A DNA stretch of 49,500 nucleotides from Roseovarius sp. (GTDB lineage: Bacteria; Pseudomonadota; Alphaproteobacteria; Rhodobacterales; Rhodobacteraceae): assembly GCA_002720475.1 (NCBI GenBank), contig PBIL01000001.1:1-49500 (forward strand), given 5' to 3'. Shown piece by piece: positions 1 through 8,804 of this stretch (position 1 is its first letter; every line of letters starts with the position of its first letter). The notes below the pieces were generated by a model that had not been told where the DNA came from, did no database searches, and was given only the letters and a program-made list of their open reading frames with translations. A program made the translations under genes and the position numbers.

Positions 1-1199
1 GGGTTCTGCCGCGCCGCAGCCCGAAGATGCAGCCCGGCATAGCGCGGTACAGGCTGACCGGCGAGGCGCAGCGCCAGAAGCCGCGCCAGAAGGGCGCGGC
101 GGCGCTCGCGCTGGCCGGGCTGGATCGCGGCCAGCCCGCCCACGTCGAAAGGCGCGACCCTGATCCGGCCCGCTGCGACAGCGTCTTGCAGAATCCGTTC
201 CCCGAGTTCCGTGCGGCTCACGATCAGGCTGACGCCATCGGCCTCGTCAAAGACCGGATAGCCCTGGGCATCGCTTTCCCAGGCATCGGCGCAGACCAGG
301 TCAGCGGCCTTGCCGGTGCCATCGGCACAGATCTTGCAGCGGTGCTGGACATGGTTCGAGAGGATCCCGCCCCAGCTGTCGTGATAGCTCATCGAGCGTT
401 CGCTGCCATCGGTGAGGGTTGCGGTGGCCCGTCCCGGCCAGCCCTGTCCGCGATAGCGAAACCGCGCGACCTTTTCCGGCTCGGCCCCAAGGGCACGCAG
501 GACCGCGCGCCCACCGGTCTCGGAAGGCACGCCCGCGCAGAAGAAGGAGAGCAGCACCGGGAAGGCGGCCGCGATCTCGGGACACTCTTCGGTGAGGGCC
601 CTGAGTGCCACCACGTCGCAGGGCTTGCCGACGAAGGCATGGCGCCGCCCGGTCTCCACGAGCGCCATCAGCTGCGCAAGCGGGGCCGAGGGGGCATAGC
701 GCGACCCGGCCGCGGCGAGGATATCCGCACGGGTGCGGCTGATCACCGTGCGGTTGGCGATCGGGTTCTCCGGATCGGCGGCGATCTGCACCACGGCCTC
801 GACCTCGCCGCTCTCGAGCAGGTGCAGAAGCAGCCCCGAGAGCGCCCCGCCCGACGCCCCGGCAAAGCGCAACCCGGGATCGGTCGCCCAGCCGGTGCGC
901 ATCTCCAGATACGGCCCCCAGAGCACGTGATCGGGCCGTCCATGTGCCTCGACCTTCTGCCCGAGCGCGGGACAGAAACGGCTCAGGGCCGCCTCCTCGG
1001 CGGCACCCAGAGGCGCATGCTGCCGGGGCCGCAGGAATCCGGGCGGGGCCATCTCCATCGTGATCCTGTCGGGAAACATGCCCCCGCAGGCCCCGCAACC
1101 GGCACAGAGATCGCCCCGGGCGATGCGGCGCAGGTTATTGCTGGGTGGAGATGCGGTCACGATGACTTCTGTCCTGTTGGCAAGGGGCTCGGAAACCAT
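1..1199 (-). CDS. Coenzyme F420 hydrogenase/dehydrogenase beta-subunit (FrhB)-like protein, partial
   Basis: The reading frame is open from an ATG at 1199 to the window edge (about 399 residues seen, C-terminus missing). Near the N-terminus a ferredoxin-like Cys-x2-Cys-x2-Cys cluster lies at about residues 32-38, and a second Cys-x2-Cys follows near residue 300 in a segment reading HRCKICADG. This layout matches the FrhB/FdhB family, iron-sulfur flavoproteins. Members inside polysaccharide clusters of rhizobia and roseobacters are not F420 enzymes in the strict sense and have no settled reaction; a redox step on a sugar or on pyruvylated glycans is only a guess. The start lies one base after the stop of the glycosyltransferase gene upstream, so the two are probably co-transcribed. 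Family assignment is fairly secure, function is not. Confidence 0.75.
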   Translation of the reverse strand, partial: MVSEPLANRTEVIVTASPPSNNLRRIARGDLCAGCGACGGMFPDRITMEMAPPGFLRPRQHAPLGAAEEAALSRFCPALGQKVEAHGRPDHVLWGPYLEMRTGWATDPGLRFAGASGGALSGLLLHLLESGEVEAVVQIAADPENPIANRTVISRTRADILAAAGSRYAPSAPLAQLMALVETGRRHAFVGKPCDVVALRALTEECPEIAAAFPVLLSFFCAGVPSETGGRAVLRALGAEPEKVARFRYRGQGWPGRATATLTDGSERSMSYHDSWGGILSNHVQHRCKICADGTGKAADLVCADAWESDAQGYPVFDEADGVSLIVSRTELGERILQDAVAAGRIRVAPFDVGGLAAIQPGQRERRRALLARLLALRLAGQPVPRYAGLHLRAAARQN

Positions 1200-1200
1200 C

Positions 1201-2145
1201 TCACCATTCCGCCCTGCGCCGCCAGACTGCTTGCCATCCCAAGGCGGATTCACGATATTGCCGCCCGATCGTCGGCAGGCGGGACACAAATGACAGAGCC
1301 ACATAACGCGATAGAGGCCAGAGCGTCGGAAAAAGCAGACCGAGCCCCCGCGCATGAGGTGCAAATTGCCTTTTTATCAACTCTGCCTTCGCGCGTAGCA
1401 AGCGCACCAGCTTGTCGGCTCGGATCTTCTCCGATGCGCCACCATGATGAATGATCGTTGCATAAGGCGTTATAGCCGGTCGCAAACCGATCTTGGCTGC
1501 GCGCAGGCACAGATCGGCCTCTTCGCCATACATCGCAAAAACCGGATCAAAACCGCACAGGTCATCCCGTATCTTGCGGGAAATCAGGAAGAAGCATCCA
1601 GAAACGCTATCCGCTTCGCGAACATCATCGCGTTGCCGACAGCCATAATTTTCTACATCAGAAAATGGCGAACTTGGGAAAATCACAGCCAATCCGGATG
1701 CTCGACAGAAGAGTGACCATGGCGTCTGACGATGCCGGCATGATGCCGGGTTCAACCGTCCATCCGCATAGAGCGTTCGCCCGCCCCAGATCCCAGCCTC
1801 GGGCCGTTGGCGGCTGAAGGCCATGAGTTCATCCAGCGCTCCGTCCAGCACCACAGTATCGGGGTTGAGAAGCAGGAGCCATGGCGCGCGGCAATGGGGC
1901 AGGGCGACATGATGCGCAGGGCCGGGCCCGTGATTGACGTTTTCTGCGATCGGCGTCGCCTCCGGAAACTCCCGACGGATCGCCTCTGCCGATCCATCGG
2001 TGGAGGCGTTGTCCACCACGATCACTTCAAAATTTCCATGAGTCTGTGAATACACCGAAGACAGGCAGGCCAGGGTCATGTCGCGGGTGTTGTAGCTGAC
2101 GATGATGATGGAAAATTCTGGTGAGGCCGATGGTTCATTTGACAT
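1201..2145 (-). CDS. Family 2 glycosyltransferase (rhamnosyltransferase-like)
   Basis: A GT-A fold glycosyltransferase of about 314 residues. It has the N-terminal nucleotide-binding segment SIIIVSYNTRD, the VVDNASTDG motif and a DxD-like LLNPDT. Further on, a CGFDPVFAMYGEEADLCLRA segment is the typical acceptor/base region of WcaA/rhamnosyltransferase-like GT2 enzymes. No membrane segment is apparent apart from a weak C-terminal hydrophobic patch. It should act at the cytoplasmic face of the inner membrane, adding one sugar to a lipid-linked repeat unit. I chose the ATG at 2145 because a GGGA lies about 8 bases upstream; an in-frame GTG at 2166 would add seven residues. It is divergent from the acetyltransferase at 2330 and sits directly before the FrhB-like gene. 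Confidence 0.85.
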   Translation of the reverse strand: MSNEPSASPEFSIIIVSYNTRDMTLACLSSVYSQTHGNFEVIVVDNASTDGSAEAIRREFPEATPIAENVNHGPGPAHHVALPHCRAPWLLLLNPDTVVLDGALDELMAFSRQRPEAGIWGGRTLYADGRLNPASCRHRQTPWSLFCRASGLAVIFPSSPFSDVENYGCRQRDDVREADSVSGCFFLISRKIRDDLCGFDPVFAMYGEEADLCLRAAKIGLRPAITPYATIIHHGGASEKIRADKLVRLLRAKAELIKRQFAPHARGLGLLFPTLWPLSRYVALSFVSRLPTIGRQYRESALGWQAVWRRRAEW

Positions 2146-2329
2146 GACGCATCCCGGAAAGATCACATGTTTTTGTGCTGGATTGCTCTTATCACCCGGA
2201 TGTTCCGGCCCTCAACCAGCTTGTTCGTCCGGAGCCAGCCCCAGTTTGCTTCGTTCTCGATATGACGCAATGACGGCGCATTGCGTTGACCGGGTTTCGG
2301 GCTTAACGTCCGCGGGGAATTCAGCAGTC

Positions 2330-2878
2330 ATGGTCGGGCATATGGAGGCCAAACCTGAAATCATGGGACAGCGCCTCCGGCTTCGTCTGGTGACACCGGA
2401 GGATGCCCCATTCATCCACGGCCTGCGCACCGATCCGGCCTACAACCGCCACCTGTCGCCCGTGACCGGCACGGTGGAGGATCAGCGCGTCTGGATCCTG
2501 GCCTACAAGGCACGCGAGGCGGCGGGAGAGGAATACTATTACATCATCGAGCGTCTCGATGGCGTGCCCTGCGGGGTCGTGCGGCTCTACGGGATCACGG
2601 AGGACAGCTTCACCTGGGGCAGCTGGATCCTGAACGCCGACAAGCCGCCCAAGGCGGCGCTGGAAAGTGCGGCGTTATCCTTCGTGATCGGGTTCGAGAT
2701 GTTGGGCCTCAGACGGGCTGATATCGATGTCCGCAAGGATAACGCCAAGGCCATCCGTTTTTACCGACGTTTCGGCATGGTTGAAACCGGTTCCGATCCT
2801 GAAAATCTGTATTTCGAGCTCACGCGTTCACGGTTCCTTGCCTTGCGCCCGACGCTGTATGACAACCTGGAGGTCTGA
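2330..2878 (+). CDS. GNAT-family N-acetyltransferase, probably for an amino sugar nucleotide
   Basis: A RimJ/RimL-type GNAT protein of about 182 residues. The segment RLRLVTPEDAPFIHGLRTD is the usual N-terminal strand-helix, and VRKDNAKAIRFYRRFGMVETG is the acetyl-CoA binding/C-terminal signature. The open frame extends upstream to 2102, but that part has no family resemblance; ATG 2330 (with GGGGAA upstream), 2342 and 2363 are all possible starts. It stands 11 bases before an FdtA-like isomerase and an FdtB-like aminotransferase. The likely substrate is therefore dTDP-3-amino-3,6-dideoxyhexose, the step done by the hexapeptide-repeat enzyme FdtC in the known dTDP-Fuc3NAc pathway. GNAT enzymes such as PseH and WecD do equivalent work on other amino sugars. 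The function is an inference from context. Confidence 0.8.
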   Translation: MVGHMEAKPEIMGQRLRLRLVTPEDAPFIHGLRTDPAYNRHLSPVTGTVEDQRVWILAYKAREAAGEEYYYIIERLDGVPCGVVRLYGITEDSFTWGSWILNADKPPKAALESAALSFVIGFEMLGLRRADIDVRKDNAKAIRFYRRFGMVETGSDPENLYFELTRSRFLALRPTLYDNLEV

Positions 2879-2889
2879 AAGATTTCATA

Positions 2890-3327
2890 ATGGATTCATC
2901 AAGCAAGATGCCCGGTGGCAGTGCACGGCTGATCGACCTTCCGGTGGTGTCCGACCCGCGGGGCGACCTGACCTTTGTCGAGGGACGCAACCATGTGCCC
3001 TTTGATATCGCGCGGGTCTACTACCTCTACAATGTCCCGGTGGATGCCGAACGTGGCGGTCATGCGCACAAGGTCTTGCAGCAGGTCGTGTTCGCCCTGT
3101 CGGGCAGTTTTCGGCTCACGATCGACGATGGCCTCGAAAAATCCGAGTTCTGGCTGAGAAACCCCCGTCAGGGAGTATTGATCGACAGGCTCATCTGGCG
3201 CGAGATGGACGCCTTCAGTCAAGGGGCCGTGTGCATGGTGTTGGCGTCACATCCATATGACGAGGCAGATTACATTAGAGACTACGAAGTGTTTCGGGCG
3301 GCCGTACAAGATACGACAAACTCATGA
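2890..3327 (+). CDS. fdtA: dTDP-6-deoxy-3,4-keto-hexulose isomerase (FdtA/WxcM-like cupin)
   Basis: A 145-residue single-domain cupin. It holds the family hallmark [13 protein letters not shown] (metal-free cupin with the catalytic His pair) and the segment RGDLTFVEG near the N-terminus. The length equals that of FdtA and TylM3-type 3,4-ketoisomerases. The known reaction moves the keto group of dTDP-4-keto-6-deoxyglucose from C4 to C3, giving the substrate for a C3 aminotransferase. Its stop overlaps the start of that aminotransferase by four bases (ATGA), so the two are translationally coupled. The 3-keto product could be gluco or galacto configured (QdtA versus FdtA); the sequence alone does not decide this. 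No rmlA or rmlB is in the window, so the dTDP-sugar precursor must come from elsewhere. Confidence 0.88.
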   Translation: MDSSSKMPGGSARLIDLPVVSDPRGDLTFVEGRNHVPFDIARVYYLYNVPVDAERGGHAHKVLQQVVFALSGSFRLTIDDGLEKSEFWLRNPRQGVLIDRLIWREMDAFSQGAVCMVLASHPYDEADYIRDYEVFRAAVQDTTNS

Positions 3328-4427
3328 TCCCCTTCCTCGATCTCCGCGCCGCCTATCTCGAACTCAAGCCGCGGATTGACGCCGCCGTGGCCCGGGTGCT
3401 CGACAGTGGCTGGTACATCCTCGGCCCCGAGGTCGAGGCGTTCGAGGCGGAATGGGCGGCCTATTGCGAGGCGGCTCATGCGGTTGGCGTGGCCAACGGG
3501 CTCGATGCGCTGACGCTGGCGCTCCGGGCCTTGGATATCGGCCCCGGGGATGAGGTGATCGTGCCCTCCAATACCTATATCGCCACCTGGCTCGCTGTCT
3601 CGGGCGTCGGGGCCACGCCGGTGCCGGTAGAGCCCGATCCCGCGACCCACAATATCGACCCGACACGCATCGAGGCTGCCGTCACATCGCGCACGCGCGC
3701 GTTGCTGCCCGTGCATCTCTATGGTCAGCCCGCCGACCTGGACCCGATCCTCGACATTGCCCGACGCCACAACCTGCGCGTGGTCGAGGATGCGGCGCAG
3801 GCACATGGCGCGCGCTACAAGGGCAAACGGATCGGGGCGCATGGCGATATCGTCTGCTGGAGCTTCTACCCGGGCAAGAACCTGGGCGCGCTCGGTGATG
3901 CGGGGGCGATCACAACAAATGACGCGGCCCTGGCGGAACGTGTGGCCCTCCTGCGCAACTACGGCTCGCGGCAGAAATACGTGAATGAAGAGCCGGGGGG
4001 GAATTCCCGCCTCGATCCGCTGCAGGCGGCGGTGCTGCGTGTGAAGCTAGACGTGCTGGACGCCTGGACCGGGCGGCGCCGCGCGGTGGCCGCCGCCTAT
4101 GCCGGGGGGTTGGCGGATGCCGGCCTGATCCTGCCGCATGTCCCCGACTGGGCGGAGCCCGTCTGGCATCTCTACGTGGTGCGCAGCCCCGCGCGCGATG
4201 CGCTGCAGGCCCGGCTGAGCGAGGCCGGGGTGGGCACGCTCATCCATTACCCGATCCCGCCGCACTGCCAGGCGGCCTATGCCGAAATGGGTCTGGCCCC
4301 CGAGGCGCTGCCGCTGGCACGGCGCCTGGCGGGCGAGGTGCTGAGCCTGCCGATCGGGCCGCATCTGGAGAAAAGAGCGACTGATATGGTGATCCAATGT
4401 TTTTATAAAGATTGTGACGGTGAATGA
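3324..4427 (+). CDS. fdtB: PLP-dependent sugar aminotransferase, DegT/DnrJ/EryC1/StrS family (FdtB-like)
   Basis: A 367-residue type I fold aminotransferase of normal length. It begins [14 protein letters not shown], as is typical of the family. It has the nucleotide-sugar loop [11 protein letters not shown], the PLP contact segment [16 protein letters not shown], and the Schiff-base lysine in [14 protein letters not shown] (about K185). It should transfer an amino group to C3 of the 3-keto sugar made by the preceding isomerase. Its stop and the start of the next gene share an ATGA overlap. Together with the GNAT and isomerase genes it forms a three-gene module for a 3-acetamido-3,6-dideoxyhexose donor. 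The family is certain; the exact sugar (Fuc3N or Qui3N) is not. Confidence 0.88.
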   Translation: MIPFLDLRAAYLELKPRIDAAVARVLDSGWYILGPEVEAFEAEWAAYCEAAHAVGVANGLDALTLALRALDIGPGDEVIVPSNTYIATWLAVSGVGATPVPVEPDPATHNIDPTRIEAAVTSRTRALLPVHLYGQPADLDPILDIARRHNLRVVEDAAQAHGARYKGKRIGAHGDIVCWSFYPGKNLGALGDAGAITTNDAALAERVALLRNYGSRQKYVNEEPGGNSRLDPLQAAVLRVKLDVLDAWTGRRRAVAAAYAGGLADAGLILPHVPDWAEPVWHLYVVRSPARDALQARLSEAGVGTLIHYPIPPHCQAAYAEMGLAPEALPLARRLAGEVLSLPIGPHLEKRATDMVIQCFYKDCDGE

Positions 4428-5305
4428 GAATTCTTGGTATTCGCACTAATTTAATTCTCACGCGCGTACTAAGGCGTTTTAGGCAACATCGATTCAATTA
4501 TTTTGACGATGCCGAGTTTCTAAGATATGCGGCGAGCAAGAGCTATGCCTTCCATCAGAAAATCCACTATGTTGAAACACTTGCCCTTCGGGATTCACAT
4601 GCAGATTATGGATTCTACCCCACTACATTTCCAAAATCTTTCAACCTCGGACTAACCAGTGGTGATCTTTACACTGCTTTTCAAATTTACAGAATTCATC
4701 AGAAGGATCTGGTTAATCTGAAGGGGATCATTCTTTATTTTGGAGTTTTTTCTCCTGGGTTTTCCCTAATCAAAACTAGAGAAAGATATCGCGCAGTTGC
4801 TTACAATTTCTATTTTCAAGTCCCCTACCAAGACTTAAACTTCATAAACAAGGCAGTAGAGAGAAAAATTATTCGAAAATGCAGGAAATTTCCCCCCCAT
4901 GAATTTAACGAAGGTGAATTTGGATACAGGAAGAAAACCTTTTTTCTATCTAATGTTGATGCGGGGAAGCGCGCAGCTGCGCATCTTAGAGAGAACCGCC
5001 GAAAGCCTAGCCAGATTATCTGGCTTGAGCGCCTTTCAAAACTTGCTGAAAGTAATGGCCACCGATTATATGTTGTTATTCCTCCTGCAAGACGTGACTA
5101 TCGCAAGCGCCTCCCCCCGAAAAAACAACTTTTCAAGGATCTCTATTTGAGTAAACTTGATAACGGCAATATTATTGATTGTTTCGAATGCAACCTAACC
5201 GAAGATGACGGGATGGGTGATGTAGACCATCTAAATGAAAAGGGCGCGATATTACTTACTGAATACTTGAATCGGGCTATTTCAGATATTGAAAGAAATG
5301 CTTGA
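4424..5305 (+). CDS. SGNH-hydrolase-like protein of a polysaccharide cluster, AT-rich
   Basis: A 293-residue protein with no clear named family. The C-terminal segment [20 protein letters not shown] contains the Asp-x-x-His pair of SGNH esterases and sugar O-acyltransferases. An earlier [17 protein letters not shown] could be the nucleophile Ser block, and [10 protein letters not shown] would be the following strand. No membrane segment or signal peptide is obvious. The base composition is much richer in A and T than in the genes on both sides, and the codon use differs accordingly, so the gene was probably acquired separately. It is nevertheless coupled to its neighbours by overlapping stop/start codons at both ends. 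A role in acylating or deacylating the repeat unit is plausible but unproven. Confidence 0.6.
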   Translation: MRILGIRTNLILTRVLRRFRQHRFNYFDDAEFLRYAASKSYAFHQKIHYVETLALRDSHADYGFYPTTFPKSFNLGLTSGDLYTAFQIYRIHQKDLVNLKGIILYFGVFSPGFSLIKTRERYRAVAYNFYFQVPYQDLNFINKAVERKIIRKCRKFPPHEFNEGEFGYRKKTFFLSNVDAGKRAAAHLRENRRKPSQIIWLERLSKLAESNGHRLYVVIPPARRDYRKRLPPKKQLFKDLYLSKLDNGNIIDCFECNLTEDDGMGDVDHLNEKGAILLTEYLNRAISDIERNA

Positions 5306-6801
5306 TGTCAGCCCGCGGCCTTCTGAAATCCATGGCGATCATCGGCAGCGCACAGGCGGTGCGGATCGTGATCAGCATTGTTCAAGCCAAGGTGGTGGCG
5401 ATCCTGCTGGGCCCGGCGGGGACTGGATTTCTGAGCGTACTTAACAATTTGCGCGAGATGGGGTCGATGGCCGCGGGGCTGGGGCTGGGCAGCAGCGGCA
5501 TCCGCGAGATCGCGGCTGCCCGGGGCGAGGAGGCGGCGCTGTCACGCGTGCGCCGGGTACTTCTTGGTGGACTTGTGCTGCAAGGCATCATCGCCATGGG
5601 TCTGATCTGGCTGGCGCGCGCGCCGTTGTCGCGCTGGCTTCTGGACAGCACCGATCACGCGACCGAGGTGGGGCTTGTCGGCGTCGCCGTCTTCCTGTTT
5701 CTGGTGGCGGGATCGCAAATGGCGCTCTTGCAGGGGCTGCGGCGGATCGGCGACCTGGGACGCGTGACGGTCTACAGCACCGCCCTGGGCAGCGCGGGCG
5801 GGCTGGCGGCGGTCTGGGCCTACGGGCAGGCGGGGCTGATCTGGCTGATCCTGCTGCCGCCCCTGGCCAGCATCGGGATCGCCTGGCGCTATACAAGCCG
5901 CCTGCCCAAACCCACGGCCGCGCCGATGACCCCACGCCAGATCTGGCTTGCCTGGCGGCCGATGGTCAAGCTGGGGGTGGTGTTCACGCTGGGGGCGCTG
6001 GCCACCACCGCCACGCTCTTGCTGGTGCGCGCCCGCATCACCCAGGATCTGGGGCTGGAGGCCGCGGGGCAGTTCGCCGCCGCCTGGAGCGTGACGATGA
6101 TCTATGTCGGGTTCCTGTTGCAGGCGATGGGGGCCGATTATTTCCCGCGCCTGACCGAGGTGATCAGGGATCGCGAGGCGGCCAATGCGCTGATGAACGA
6201 CCAGATGCAACTGGCGCTGGCGCTTGGCGGGCCGCTTCTTCTGGTGATGATCGGCTGCGCGCCCTGGCTGATCCGGCTGCTCTATTCGGCCGAGTTCGAT
6301 CAGGCCGCCACGCTTCTGCAATGGCAGACGGTGGGCAATGTGTTCAAGCTGGCTTCCTGGTCGCTGGCCTTCGCCATCGTGGCCTCGGCGCGCTCGGGAA
6401 TTTTCCTGATCACGCAATTGCTGTTCAATGTGCTGTTCCTGCCGATGATCTGGTTCGGCCTGCCCGTGCTGGGGCTTGAAGTGACGGGCATCGCGTTTCT
6501 GCTGGCCTATTTGATCCTATTTATCGTGATCGTCATCCTTGTGCGCCGCCTGCACGGGTTCCGCTGGCAGGGGCTGTCGCTGCGGCTGGTCGGAACCCAT
6601 GCCGCGCTGGCGCTGGCGCTGCTGGCATTGTCGCTGGCGCTGCCCCTTGCCGGTGCCGTGACCTCGGTCATGCTGGGGATGGGAACGGCCTTTGTCGGCG
6701 GACACGTGGTGATTGCCAAGATCGGGCCCCATGGACGCCTTGTTTCAAAGGTAGCGCGCATCTATGAATGGCTTGGCTGGCCGATCAGGGATGTCAGATG
6801 A
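5305..6801 (+). CDS. wzx: Polysaccharide flippase, Wzx/MATE-like oligosaccharide translocase
   Basis: A hydrophobic protein of 498 residues, predicted to span the inner membrane about 12-14 times. Its opening (GLLKSMAIIGSAQAVRIVISIVQ followed by KVVAILLGPAGTGFLSVLNNL) matches O-antigen translocases of the WzxE/RfbX type. The family flips undecaprenyl-linked oligosaccharide repeat units to the periplasm. I use the ATG at 5305, which overlaps the preceding stop (TGATG); a TTG one codon earlier is less likely. The 3' end overlaps the next glycosyltransferase by ATGA. Arg/Gly-rich cytoplasmic loops and a short C-terminal tail are normal for the group. Together with the Wzy-like protein at 8722-10188 it supports a Wzx/Wzy-dependent pathway for this polysaccharide. 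Confidence 0.87.
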   Translation: MSARGLLKSMAIIGSAQAVRIVISIVQAKVVAILLGPAGTGFLSVLNNLREMGSMAAGLGLGSSGIREIAAARGEEAALSRVRRVLLGGLVLQGIIAMGLIWLARAPLSRWLLDSTDHATEVGLVGVAVFLFLVAGSQMALLQGLRRIGDLGRVTVYSTALGSAGGLAAVWAYGQAGLIWLILLPPLASIGIAWRYTSRLPKPTAAPMTPRQIWLAWRPMVKLGVVFTLGALATTATLLLVRARITQDLGLEAAGQFAAAWSVTMIYVGFLLQAMGADYFPRLTEVIRDREAANALMNDQMQLALALGGPLLLVMIGCAPWLIRLLYSAEFDQAATLLQWQTVGNVFKLASWSLAFAIVASARSGIFLITQLLFNVLFLPMIWFGLPVLGLEVTGIAFLLAYLILFIVIVILVRRLHGFRWQGLSLRLVGTHAALALALLALSLALPLAGAVTSVMLGMGTAFVGGHVVIAKIGPHGRLVSKVARIYEWLGWPIRDVR

Positions 6802-7856
6802 CCGAGACGACAGAGCGCCCCCTGGTGACCTTCGCGGTCATCGCCTACAATCAGGAACGGTTCATCCGCGAGGCGATCGAGGGGGCATTTGCCCAGACCT
6901 ATCAGCCGCTGGAGATCATCCTGTCGGATGACTGCTCGCCCGACCGCACCTATCAGATCATGCAGGAGATGGCGGCTGCGTATGACGGGCCGCACACGGT
7001 GGTGCTGAACCGCAATGAGCCGAACCTGGGGCTGGTGCCGCATATAGACCGGGTAATGGAACTGGTCTCCGGTGAGTTCATCGTGGTGAATGCGGGCGAT
7101 GATGTGTCGGTGCCGGAGAGGACCGAGAGGCTGGCGGGAGTATGGCTGGCATCTGGCAGGAAAGCTAAGATGGTGCATTCTGCGGCAAGGCGGATTGACA
7201 ATGTTGGTCGGTCACTGGACATCAAGCATCCACCACAGGGCATCCTCCACACGCCTTCACCGTTGGCGATCATCCGCGACCGGCTCTTTGTTATCGGGGC
7301 GACAGCGGCATGGGATCGGACGGTTTACGACAGCTTTGGCCCGCTGGGTGCCGGGCTAGCAACCGAAGACCGGGTTCTCCCCTTCCGCGCGGCGATACTG
7401 GGCGAGATTGCCTATCTGGATGAACCCCTAATCGGTTGGCGCACTGGCGGGGTGTCCGAGGGTCATGATCAAATGAACGGGTGGAATTTTCTGTACGGTA
7501 TCTGGCACCGGGGAAGAAAATGGGCCCTGACAATCGATCAACATATTCTCGATTGCTACAAAGATACTAACTACCCCGACAAGACCACAATAGAAACCGT
7601 ATGTCGGAATCGCATTCCGAGGCTGAACCTTGCAATAGAGCTGGCCGAAAGTTCACGTTTGACAAGGCTTGGAATGGGCCTGCGTGCCCTGCGGCTTTCA
7701 TTCGCGCAGAGGTCAGCCGAACCGCTGAAATACTGGATATACTATGTCTTCGACTGGCTTTACATGCCCTATGCCAGTTGGAAATCGGCACGTCGATCAC
7801 AAAGCGAGAAGAACAGACAGTCTGGATCTGATGAAAAATATTATGAACATTCGTAA
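6798..7856 (+). CDS. Family 2 glycosyltransferase
   Basis: A GT2 enzyme of about 352 residues. It carries the N-terminal VTFAVIAYNQERFIREAIE block, a SDDCSPDRT nucleotide-binding motif and a NAGDDVS segment that stands for the DxD. The ED of LATEDRVLPFRAAILGEI is the likely catalytic-base region. The start is the ATG overlapping the flippase stop (ATGA). The last third (from about residue 250) has no recognisable domain and is more AT-rich than the first part, which may mean that the C-terminus was exchanged. It belongs to the same plus-strand operon as the dTDP-amino-sugar genes, so it may transfer that sugar, but the acceptor and donor cannot be told from sequence. Confidence 0.85.
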   Translation: MTETTERPLVTFAVIAYNQERFIREAIEGAFAQTYQPLEIILSDDCSPDRTYQIMQEMAAAYDGPHTVVLNRNEPNLGLVPHIDRVMELVSGEFIVVNAGDDVSVPERTERLAGVWLASGRKAKMVHSAARRIDNVGRSLDIKHPPQGILHTPSPLAIIRDRLFVIGATAAWDRTVYDSFGPLGAGLATEDRVLPFRAAILGEIAYLDEPLIGWRTGGVSEGHDQMNGWNFLYGIWHRGRKWALTIDQHILDCYKDTNYPDKTTIETVCRNRIPRLNLAIELAESSRLTRLGMGLRALRLSFAQRSAEPLKYWIYYVFDWLYMPYASWKSARRSQSEKNRQSGSDEKYYEHS

Positions 7857-7907
7857 ACACATACTATTCCGAAACGCACGACTTGGTGTGAGTGCACTTT
7901 TCTACCT

Positions 7908-8804
7908 ATGACCGCTTCCCCCCTCATCTCCGTCATCCTGCCAACCTACAACCGCGCGCATACGCTCATGCGGGCGGTCACCAGCGTGCTCAACCAGGAT
8001 TACCGCGAGATCGAGCTGATCGTGGTCGACGACGCCTCGACCGATGGGACCACCGAACTGCTGGAGAGCATCGCCGATCCCCGGCTGCGCGTCATCCGCC
8101 ATGATCACAATAAAGGCGTGGCTGGAGCGACCAATACCGGCATCCAGGCCGCGCGCGGCGAGATCATCGCCTTTCAGGACAGCGATGACGAATGGCTCGA
8201 CGGCAAGCTCTCGCATCAGATGGCGCGCCTCGCCGCCGCGCCGTCCGATTGCGTCTGCGTCTATTGCATCAAGATCGTCTATGGCCGCGACGCTGAATTT
8301 CGCCGGGGCAAACGACGGGTGGCTTGCGTGCCCGGACCGGAGGAAACATTGGTCGAGGGGAACTTGCGCGAGGTGCTGTGGCGGCGCAATCTCGTCAGTC
8401 CGCAAACCGCAATCTGCACCCGTGCGGCAGCGATGCGCCTTGGCGGTTTCGACGAAAAGCTGCGCACCGACCAGGATTGGGATTTCTTTTCGCAACTGGC
8501 AGAAGTCGGGCCTTTTGCCTTTGTCGACGCGCCACTGGTCAGCACCTATCTGCAAACGGACAGCATTTCGACCGACAGCCGCAAAAGCCAGTACAGCCAG
8601 TTCATCGTCACGAACAAGATGAAGCGGCGGGGCGTACCGCGCACTGTTCTGGCCGAACACTGGGCGCGGCTGGGTTATACGATGGGCAGGCTCGGGCATC
8701 CGCGACGCGGCGATATCCTTCTCAGGGCCGCGCTCTCTGCGCGGCCTCTTGTCGCAAGGACCTGGGCGCGCCTTTTGGTAAACGCTCTGCGCCGCCTTTT
8801 TTGA
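7908..8804 (+). CDS. Family 2 glycosyltransferase
   Basis: A 298-residue GT2 enzyme with the full set of motifs: ISVILPTYNRAHTLMRAV at the N-terminus, VVDDASTDGT, the DxD-like FQDSDDEW, and LRTDQDWDFFSQLAE in the acceptor region. It is the last gene of the plus-strand polysaccharide operon, 51 bases after the previous gene, and no strong ribosome binding site precedes the ATG. Its final 83 bases overlap the 3' end of the convergent Wzy-like gene, so both C-termini are read from the same DNA on opposite strands. The extra C-terminal RGDILLRAALSARP segment is basic and may bind the membrane. Confidence 0.86.
   Translation: MTASPLISVILPTYNRAHTLMRAVTSVLNQDYREIELIVVDDASTDGTTELLESIADPRLRVIRHDHNKGVAGATNTGIQAARGEIIAFQDSDDEWLDGKLSHQMARLAAAPSDCVCVYCIKIVYGRDAEFRRGKRRVACVPGPEETLVEGNLREVLWRRNLVSPQTAICTRAAAMRLGGFDEKLRTDQDWDFFSQLAEVGPFAFVDAPLVSTYLQTDSISTDSRKSQYSQFIVTNKMKRRGVPRTVLAEHWARLGYTMGRLGHPRRGDILLRAALSARPLVARTWARLLVNALRRLF

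Noticed and set aside
27-1454. A 475-residue open frame on the plus strand
   Set aside because: It is the mirror of the FrhB-like and glycosyltransferase genes; composition is Arg/Gly/Pro-rich and there is no family signature.
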